From positions 1-64,000 of the forward strand of contig JALLLS010000080.1 in NCBI GenBank assembly GCA_025094145.1: a DNA stretch of 64,000 nucleotides, read 5' to 3'. How positions within the stretch are numbered: position 1 is the first letter of the stretch; each line of letters begins with the position of its first letter. Of this stretch, positions 55,992 through 64,000 are shown one piece after another. This stretch comes from Spinellus fusiger (Eukaryota; Mucoromycota; Mucoromycetes; Mucorales; Phycomycetaceae). Under the pieces are notes generated by a model, which was not told where the DNA came from, ran no database searches, and worked only from the letters and a program-made list of their open reading frames with translations. Made by a program: the position numbers and the translations under genes.

Positions 55992-58900
55992 ATAGAGTAC
56001 AACCATATGATATTCAATTAGGCTCTCTCAATTGCAGAGGCCTGGCCAAGGTAAATAACACACAAAAACAACAACAATTTATTTGATTTCTATGGACACA
56101 ATCTTTTCAACTACTTGCTTTGCAAGAAACACATGCTTCTCCTGACCTTCAACACACCTTCCACATGGAATTCCAAGCTTCTCATAGCCTCTGGTCTTCT
56201 CATTGTGGATTGATTTCTCTCTCTCCTGATCTTCTTTCTCCTAATTACTCAACTATTGATTGTAGAGTTCTCTCTGCTACAATTACTCATTGCAATAATG
56301 CCTTTGAATCATTTGAGCTGTTGGTACTCTATGCACCCACACGCCTTTCTGAACAAAGACATTTCTACAACAATCTTCTCTTGCTTCTGTCCTTTATAGA
56401 CTATACTACTTCTCTCCCATGCATCCTTATTGCTGGGGATTTTAACTACTCTTTACCTACTACTCACTCACAATCACTACTACAGTGGACATCTTTTGTG
56501 GATAGGTACTTTGTTGATTGTCACCATTGTTCTTCTCTCCACCCACCACCCACTTTTTGTAGAGGAAATGTTGCATCAAGTATTGATGCTATCTTTGTAT
56601 CAACTGCCTTAGCTCCTACAACTCACTCTGCTACCATAGACTTTATTAACTCAGAGTGGACTGATCATGCTCTTTTGTCAGTTACTTTATCACTTACTGC
56701 TATACCTTGTGGTAAAAGCTTGTGGCATGCCAATCCACTTTTAGCTCAGAAAAAAGACTTTTGTGACCTACTCATGGACTCACTTTCTCACCTTCTTCCT
56801 ACCATGTCAGATCTTTCTGTACAAGATCAGTGGGAAAGAGCCAAGTTAGAAGTTTGGAATGTAGCTAGGAAATTTGGAAAGAAACAGGCAGCATGGCATC
56901 AATGACAGCTATGTAAATTACAAAGTTGTTGCAACCAAATTTTGAGAGAATATTGCTCTACTGCTTCTTTGTCTCTGCTTCTTTCCTCTGTGGAAACCCA
57001 GATTGCTGCTTTGCAGAATGAGATTGCCTATGTGGCTACCCTTTGAGCTGGTTGTATTTGGAGGGAAAAAGGTGAATGCTCTGCTGGCTTCTTGAAAAGA
57101 ACAATGACTACTAGACAGGCCCAGACCACCATCCCTGCCCTGAGACACCCAGTATCTGGTGCTCTTTGCTCCAAACCTCAGGAAATGACAGCTGCAGCTC
57201 AATGTTTTTACTCAAAACTATACTCTGCTGAGACTGTAGATGCTTCTGCCACTGAGCAGCTCTTATCTTCTATTCCTAGTTCCTGCATTCTATCTGCTAA
57301 TACTGCTAAACAGTTGGTAGCTGATATCACTCTGGAAGAGATTCTGGAAGGTGTCTTCTGCTCCCCATGATGTAGTAGTCCAGGCATGGATGGCATACCC
57401 TATGAGATTCTGAGGCTTGTTTTTGCTCACCCTGAATATGCCACTATGGTTGTGAAAATCTACAATGATGCTCTTACTCTAGGTACTTTCCCTCTCAGTT
57501 GGCAGGACACATGTATGACTCTTCTTCCAAAGAGAGGTGATCTTTCTTTGTTGGCTAACTGGAGGCCCATTTTGCTTATCAACACAGATGCAAAAGTCTT
57601 CACTAGACTTGTCAATAGTTGTATTGTTCCTGCTGCTCAGACACTAGTGAACCAATTCCAGACTGGGTTTTTACATGGTTGCTTCATTGCAGATAATGGT
57701 TTGTTGACTTGGTTAGTGATGGATGATACTGTTCAATCTGATTCAACTGCCATTGGCTTGTTATTGGACCAAGAGAAAGCATATGATAGAGTCATCCTAC
57801 CTATCCTTCTACTGTTCTTTGTTGTTTTGGTTTCCCAGAGACTCTTGTTACTTGTCTGATTGGTTTGTTCTTTGGTACAGCCATCAGGGTCAATGTCAAT
57901 GGTTTCATCTCTTCACCTGTAAACCAAGGACATGGTCTTTGTCAAGGGGATCCACTGTCACCAGTTCTATTTAACCTGGCTTTTGAACCACTTCTCTGCT
58001 CTCTGTTACAAGACACTGATCTTAAAGGATATTTCTTCACTAGTTCTGCTACTTCTGTGCCTCTTCCTCCTCCTGCACCAGTGAAAGTACTTGCATATGC
58101 TGATGATGCCTTAGTCTTTCTTCAACAGCCATCTGATCTAGACTGCCTGTACAAGTGGTTGGATACCTATAGCAGAGCATCCAATGCAAAAATTAATTTC
58201 TCTAAGACAACTGCTTTTTCTCTTTCTGGGGCCTTGCTCCCTGGGTGGACTGATCCACTAAGTTGCCATCAGATTGTTGACTGGCATGACTGTAGATCTA
58301 GTACTCCTGTGATATACCTGGGTTTTCCTCTTGCCACTTCTACAGACCAATGCTGGTTTTTCTGCCACCAGCTTCTGGAAAAAGTCAAGGCAGCTTGTCA
58401 TATTCACTCTCAATGCTCTTTGTCAGTATTAGGAAGAGCCACTGTGCATAATACGCTCATCTTCTCTACCTTGTGGCATGTCCTTTGAGTTACTCCTCTG
58501 CCTGCTAAAGTATTGAAACAGTTGCACTCTTGTGATTGACAGTTCCTTATGCATAACATGTTTCACCCATCAAATTTGACAAGTTAACTGCACCCAAGCA
58601 AGCAGGTGGACTGGGTATCCTGGATCCTCAACTACACCAATAGGCTCTGCAAGTGCAGTGGATTTGACCTCTCTTTGGTGGAAAGCATGATTCTTTTGTT
58701 TCTCCTTACACTGCTTTTGTTCTTCAAAGTATGTGTAATGTGCCTGATCCATTACTGCCTTTTTTTCCAACTCTATGCCCCTATGCACTTGCATCTGGTT
58801 TACACCCTTTGGGTTCACTTCTAGATGCCTTTGACCAGTTGCCACAGCATCCAGTAAGTCAGAGAGTGTCATCTGCTACTTGTCTCTCTCTTCCTTTGTC

Positions 58901-59753
58901 TGCTGTTTGGTCTTCACCTGACAATCAATTTAAGCCTTCAAAGGGTTACAGTAACCTGAGTGCAGTGGATGCCTTTGTCTTTGATGAAGTGCTTCAATGC
59001 ATTTGGCATTGTATACCCTCTGAGGTAACAGTTTCTTCTTGTCTTGTATCTTGTTTCTGTCATGCCCACCTACTTGGTTGTCTTCTACTACATGGATTCT
59101 TTGTCCTCAACTGTCTTCCTGGTCTGCATCCTTCTTCAGAACCTTGAGGAGTGGGTTGTTTGGACTTGAGCCTTTTCATTTCCAGTGTAGATACTGAGGA
59201 TTGCCCCTTGAGCAAGCTTGGACCTTGTCTCTATAGACAGATTGCTACATCAGTACCTGTCTTACCTGTCTTTAGACCACCTCTCACTAATTGCAATTGG
59301 AGATTTTTCTGGTAGATGAATATCCACCACTCTGCTCAAAATGTCTGGTATAGAGCTCTGCACTCAAAACTTTCTTGTTGCTTGCTGCTACATTAGCTTA
59401 TCCCTGACTCTTTTCCCACTGCTCTTTGTCCAATCTGTAAAGTGTCTGAAGATGCAAGTACTCACTTTCTTTTTGCTTGCCCTGTCAAGTTAGCTACTTG
59501 GAATTCAGTCTGGGAGCATTTCTTTGGCAGGAGTCCTACTCTATTGGACATTTTTGAGGCCATTTACAGTCTCAAATTTCCTACCTCTGTTTCCCTTTCT
59601 CTGGAGCCCTATCAAGTGGTATCAGGCATTCTCTTGGTGCTCTGGAGGTGTCACTGGCAACTAGTGTTTGACAATATTCCTTTCACTGTGGTTTGTGCTG
59701 AGTCTATGGCCAAGAAGTTAATTCTTGTGTTTATAGCTGAAGCAGACATTTAG
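55988..59753 (+). pseudogene. LINE-B3 ORF2: endonuclease, reverse transcriptase, zf-RVT, broken
   Basis: It starts at ATG 55988, overlapping the ORF1 stop. The endonuclease shows LQETHAS, LVLYAPTR, IAGDFNYS and EWTDHALLS. RT motifs are SSPGMDGIPYEIL, NWRPILLINTDAKVF, LLDQEKAYDRV, GLCQGDPLSPVLFN and LAYADDALVF. The tail has CPICKVSEDASTHFLFAC. TGA codons interrupt at about 56081, 56903, 57044, 57368 and 58486, and there is a frameshift near 57790. At several of these B2 or other relatives have Arg. Confidence 0.86.
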
Positions 59754-60105
59754 AACGTTTCTTTTTTTCTTCTTTGTATAGCTTATCCCTTATATTGTAT
59801 TATCCCTTTATTTTATTTTTCCTTTAGTTCAACTATCTATATATTATCTTCCCTTTTAGCTTGCTAAAATGGGGTTTTTTTGTGTGCACCACTCACTGTG
59901 ATGTGCAAGCAAATAAAATGTGAGGTTTTGGCCTCCACCTACAAAAAAAATAGAGACTTGGCAGGTGTAGAATGCAGCCAAGTGAGGTAGTGTGCTTGTA
60001 ATAAATAGAACCAAGCAGGGAAACAGGACAATGGTAGTGGGTAACAAAATAAATAGAAAGAGTATCTAGGTCAACAAAATCAGACTTGCACAATATCTAG
60101 ATAGC

Positions 60106-60361
60106 TGTTGTAATCATGAATACAATGGTAGCAGTCACAGACCAATTATTAGGTCATCTCCTTTCTACAATGTAATTCATAGTTAAGACACTGCATATTA
60201 AAGTCTACTGAACAGGCCATTATTTGACAAGCATCCTAAAACAGTAATAGATCATATTCAATACACAGCCACTTGTCTATTTAGTATAAATAGACATGTT
60301 AAAATTATTTTAATAAAAGCATCTTGTTTTGAGTCTGATTAATTCCCTTTCAAATTTAACA
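60106..60361 (+). repeat. Solo LTR (256 bp, TG...CA) with 5-bp TSD ATAGC
   Basis: This is the second copy of the 4345-4600 repeat, with the same ends (TGTTGTAATC, TTTAACA) and the same length. It is flanked by ATAGC at 60101-60105 and 60362-60366. The independent duplication confirms the boundaries of both copies. Confidence 0.88.
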
Positions 60362-60366
60362 ATAGC

Positions 60367-61003
60367 CCTTGCTTCTACAAATGGTACACAGTTACTGTTT
60401 GAATGTGATGACCTAATCTGAACACTCCTTTTTACACTATTTTCCCCACCATCAACATCACTCCTTTATTTTGCATCACTTCTATGTCACTGATCATACT
60501 CTCCTTTATTATTTGTATAGCATATGTCACTTAGTAATTGGACAGTACCATAGAAACATTCATATAAATACTTATCCAATTGTCATAATAAAATCTGCAT
60601 TCTGATATCTGTTATCAGCTTATACTATCTACTATATCTCATCTTATTTGCACAACATCTAGTACTCTTTTCCTAACTATTTTCAGTGGTCCCTTACATT
60701 GAAAACTTTGATGATTTATTCAAGAGAAAATGATACTGTTTATATAGCTATTTAATTAAGGAGTTGTGACTATTTGCCCTGAACATTAAAGTCTAACATT
60801 CAGGGAGGTTTGTTTGTTGTTTATTCATCTAGCCTCAAAGTACTGTCAGGAGCAGCAGACATTACTCACACTGCTTCATAATTACAACTAAATGGTTAGT
60901 GGGGACATTCTCCCTTATGGTAAAATTCACTCTCTTTGACCTTATGGCTGGTGTCTATATTGCTACCTTATGGTAGTATTAATAGCTGCCACCTTATGAT
61001 TGG
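60367..61003. other. Unassigned AT-rich segment ending in an LTR-like fragment
   Basis: No gene was recognised. The last 70 bp (about 60930-61003; CTACCTTATGGTAGTATTAA and CCACCTTATGATTGG) match the middle of LTR copy b in direct orientation and stop abruptly where LTR copy c begins. Confidence 0.55.
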
Positions 61004-61508
61004 TGTTGTGTTCCAAATTCAATCCAAAGATTCTCTATGAATAAGTCAACACAAGTAGTGTGCTGTGACATTCAGAATACTCTATGAAAGCTTAAGTGCA
61101 CACAAGTAACATAGTACATCTCTGTATCATCTCACTGATTGGTTGTAACTACAAATCACCTTCTAAAGCTCAGTGTACTATCAGACACTTAACAAGAGCC
61201 ATCTTCATTAATAATTCTAACAGAACAATATTGACCTATCAGAGTCAATTGAGTAAAGACTCATAATAATTAATGGTTTCAATAATGAAGTGCTTATCCC
61301 AGGAACCAACCATAGGGTTGAATCTAATAATACTACAACTAAGTAAAACATATGAGCCAACCATAAGGTGGCAGTTATTAATACTACCATAAGGTAGAAG
61401 CCACCAAAGGATAAGCACCCACAAAAAGTATAAATAATGAACCTTTCTTTACTCAATAAAAATTATCTTTGTTCAGTCTTGTTAATCTTACCTGTCCAAA
61501 CAATCTCA
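61004..61508 (+). repeat. 505-bp LTR, copy c (plus orientation)
   Basis: Begins TGTTGTGTTCC and ends CAATCTCA, inverted relative to copy b. Flanks ATTGG and CTACT do not match, so it is not a simple solo-LTR insertion. Copies b and c enclose LINE-B3 and a solo LTR. Confidence 0.75.
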
Positions 61509-62106
61509 CTACTCTAAGATTTTCTATTATCTTTTATTTTTCCATTATTTTCTTTTGATATCTTCTGAGACAAGTTTTGGGCAGTGTTACTGTGAATTCT
61601 TGTAAAGTATAATTGTCATTTACAAATCAATTCTTAGGAAAGTATTGATTGCATTCTGTTATTTTTGTACCTGTGTGTACTGTTGTTCCCCTTTTATCTG
61701 CTTTCTTTTGCTTCACTGTTGTGTTGCAAAGTATTATTTTTATTCATTTGCATTGTCTATTCATTTGAACAGACTACTCCCCTACCCTTTAATTTGTTCA
61801 CAAACCCTACCTCCAATTTCCATTCCAAACACTTTTCTTACTTTATTACTTTACCTTCTATCCATCACATGGAAAATTAAGTACCACAAGCATCCATTGA
61901 AATATGGTTATGTAGTGTAGGTTTGGTTAAAGATTTTGTTTATTAGAGATATGTCATGGCTTTGTCAAGCATTGTGATCTCTTCAGATAATATATGAGTA
62001 AAGGATAGTAAAAACATCTAACTGAACATTGTAAACATAGATGAAAAGATAGAGAGATATGAACAAGAAACAAAATCTACTAGCATAGCTAGTGACCCAG
62101 AAGTCT
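61509..62106. other. AT-rich DNA with no recognised feature
   Basis: Open frames of 60-90 codons here are T-rich and have no motif. The 3' end of LINE-A4 may begin somewhere near 62.1 kb. Confidence 0.45.
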
Positions 62107-64000
62107 ACCCACCAGCATGCACTAAAATGTTGTGGCAGTGGGGGAGAGCAACTAGGAGACACAACACCAGTCTTCAATCCAGAACAGCAGGCTGGACACC
62201 AGAGGCAAGCCAGAGAGAACCAGGGGAAGAAGCTTCTGAAAAGAAGTGGTCAGGATATGAGAGTGTCTCAATATACCAGAGCAGGGTAAGTAGGGAAGGC
62301 CACCAAGGGGGACAGTGTTTTTTGGGCCTTGCAGGCAACAAGTTCAGGCAGGCATCAATTGGGTCAACCCCAGCAGGACAGACAGGCAGATCATCCCAAA
62401 GGGACTCTGGAATGCACAGGTACTCACAAAGATGGCAACAGAAAGTGTGGTCATGGCCACAGGAACACTCAACTGGCACACCAGGCAGCCAGCCAAGATA
62501 CCAACAAACAAGACAGCTTCTCTCTGCTCTTGTGGCAGGAAGAAAGAGAACTGGGTCAACCTCTAGCAAGGGACAGCACTGTTGTATGAGGACTTGAGAA
62601 GTAGTTTGAATGAACTGGTCAAACAGGGACTAGCAGAAGGAGTGGAAGAAGGACTTGAGCTTGCTGTCCTTATCAGGAATGGGACTGGGAAGAGCAAGGT
62701 ACAACAGATTTTGTGTGATAAATGAGGATATGCAGAAGACAGAGACAGACAAGGACAGGAGAACCAGGAGACAGGATGAAGGAAGGGACTGGAAATGTAG
62801 AGCAAAGCAAGTTGCCAAGACATTCACTCTATGATTCATTGAAGGAATGTTTGTTATGTGCCAAAGCACTGTTTTAGATGATGTGGGGTGACCACCAACC
62901 AGCAGACAAAGACACCAATCTTGTAACCACTCCAGAGCTTTGTGGTCTTGAGCCTTCAGAAATGAGATGGCTAGGTCATACTTAAACTTGGGGCACACAA
63001 AGGTAGAGTAGATTCTTGAGCACAGGAGGAGAGAGAAACCAGCACAACTGACACCAATCAGACTGAGGATGCCCATGACCTTGGCAACACCAGGAGACTG
63101 AGAAGACACCAGAGACAAAGCAATCAAACCTTTCTTACCAAAAGGCAAACCTAGATAAGTCACCTTATCAGCCTGAGGGAGAGGGACACCATACAAGGAC
63201 AGAGTGAAACCATGAGCAGTTGATGAAAATGGAGATGGATGATTGAGGACCACACACTTGGAGGGGTTCCACCTGAACCCTAGAGCATATGAGTGTTGTT
63301 CAGAAAGAGCCAGCATGACTTGCACTGACTCCTTTGTACCAAAGATAGCTACATCATCTGCAAAAAGCAGAGAATTCACTACCACAGGCACAGAACCAGA
63401 GGAAGCACCAGAGGAAGCACCAGAGGAAGCACCAGGAGACACCAGAAAATGGACAGAGTGGGAGTTATCACCAGCACCAGGAAAGGAACAGAGAACACCA
63501 GGAAGTGAGTTGATGTACACTGTGTACAACTGAGGACAGAACAGAACCCTGAAGTACACCAGTGACAGGGGAAAAGAGGAGAAAGGAGTGGTTAGATATC
63601 AACACAGAGATAGTTACCATGTCAAACAGATGGGAGATAAATGACAGGAATGGGGGAGGAGCACCAGCAGCAGACAAAGCTTGCCAGACAATGTTATGGT
63701 CAACCTTGTCATAGGCAGAGAAGATTTCCAGCAAAGAAACAACAGGATAATAAAGGTGACGCATGAAATGAGCATGCATCAGCTCATGCAGACACAATGC
63801 TTGATCCAAGGGACCACAACAAGGACAAAACCCACCCTGAGCCAGATCAGGAACAGGAGAAAACTGAGAGAGTGAAGGTGCCAGACAGAACTCCAACAGC
63901 TTACAGACCACAGAAGTCAATGAGATGGGATGGTAGTTACTTGGTAGTGCTGATTCACCCTTCTTGAAAATGGGGAAGACTGCAGCATGGCGCCATAGTG
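62107..64000 (-). mobile_element. LINE family A, copy A4 (runs off right edge)
   Basis: On the minus strand the RT and C-terminal part of a family A LINE are present; the 5' part is outside the window. It is related to, but clearly diverged from, copies A1-A3. The 3' limit is approximate. Confidence 0.82.
62174..63920 (-). pseudogene. LINE-A4 ORF2: reverse transcriptase and C-terminal region, broken
   Basis: Three frames follow in order. The segment 63920-63468 has ASVVCKLLEFC-like sequence, DLAQGGFCPCCGPLDQALCLHEL and VTGVLQGSVLS. The LDxKAAYD motif reads LEIFSAYDKVD here, so the first catalytic D is changed to E. The segment 63559-62630 has LLFADDVAIFG, NPSKCVVLN and YLGLPFGKKG. The segment 62569-62174 has VECSCGHDH and DPIDACLNLL, as in the family A tail. 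A 12-nt tandem repeat (GAAGCACCAGAG, about 63396-63440) encodes GASS repeats before the FADD motif. Confidence 0.82.

Larger units (their letters stand above)
54689..59951 (+). mobile_element. LINE family B, copy B3, nearly full length, with 11-bp TSD
   Basis: The direct duplication AGAGACTTGGC occurs at 54678-54688 and 59952-59962. The body begins 4 bp before the ORF1 ATG and ends in an A-run after AATAAA. ORF1, endonuclease, RT and zf-RVT tail are all present. The interrupting stops I translated are mostly TGA. At 5.26 kb it is the most complete element in the window. Confidence 0.93.

Noticed and set aside
54128..61508. A single 7.4-kb TIR transposon bounded by the 505-bp repeats
   Set aside because: No target duplication at the ends, the interior is an independently inserted LINE-B with its own 11-bp duplication, and the repeats have LTR features (TG..CA, polyA signal). 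Kept as a refutable alternative.

Overview
The window is eukaryotic nuclear DNA from a fungus. The single-copy genes are fungal (Prp17, mitochondrial glycerol-3-phosphate dehydrogenase, an Uds1-domain septation protein, mL67/Mhr1, a ZW10-family tether). The introns are mostly 44-190 nt with GT..AG ends, and intergenic DNA is AT-rich. The mix of LINEs, Tc1/mariner elements, a Helitron and a Ty3-type element fits an early-diverging lineage such as Mucoromycota. The lineage is inferred from style and family content, not from a search.

Layout. (1) 1-17.9 kb is a nested transposon cluster: a LINE of family A on the minus strand, an isolated tRNA-Glu, LTR-like repeats, a LINE-B 3' fragment split by a solo LTR, a transposase N-terminus, a broken Helitron, a 1,974-bp inverted repeat built on a LINE-A copy and interrupted by a Tc1 element, and a LINE-B copy. 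(2) 17.9-25.9 kb is AT-rich and nearly gene-free, with one small secreted double-psi beta-barrel gene. (3) 25.9-44.1 kb is the gene island: ZW10-like (+), a C2H2 factor (-, one intron), a TrhO/rhodanese protein (+, two introns), a Q/N-rich Uds1 coiled-coil protein (+), mL67 (+, one intron), Prp17 (-, four introns) and GUT2 (-, five introns). (4) 45.2-64 kb is a second transposon cluster: a Tc1 element next to a 5'-truncated LINE-A, a Tc1 remnant, a decayed Ty3-type element, two 505-bp LTRs in opposite orientation flanking a nearly full-length LINE-B, a second solo LTR, and another LINE-A running off the window.

The most informative signal is in how the transposons decay. Aligned LINE-A copies differ very often at former CpG sites (CG to TG or CA). 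Many internal stops are TGA where a relative has CGA or another Arg codon. This points to past cytosine methylation or a RIP-like process. Both LINE families also share an ORF1/ORF2 junction in which the ORF1 stop and the ORF2 start overlap as ATGA.

Splice sites, target-site duplications and inverted-repeat limits were read by eye from the sequence. Family assignments are from recognised motifs.
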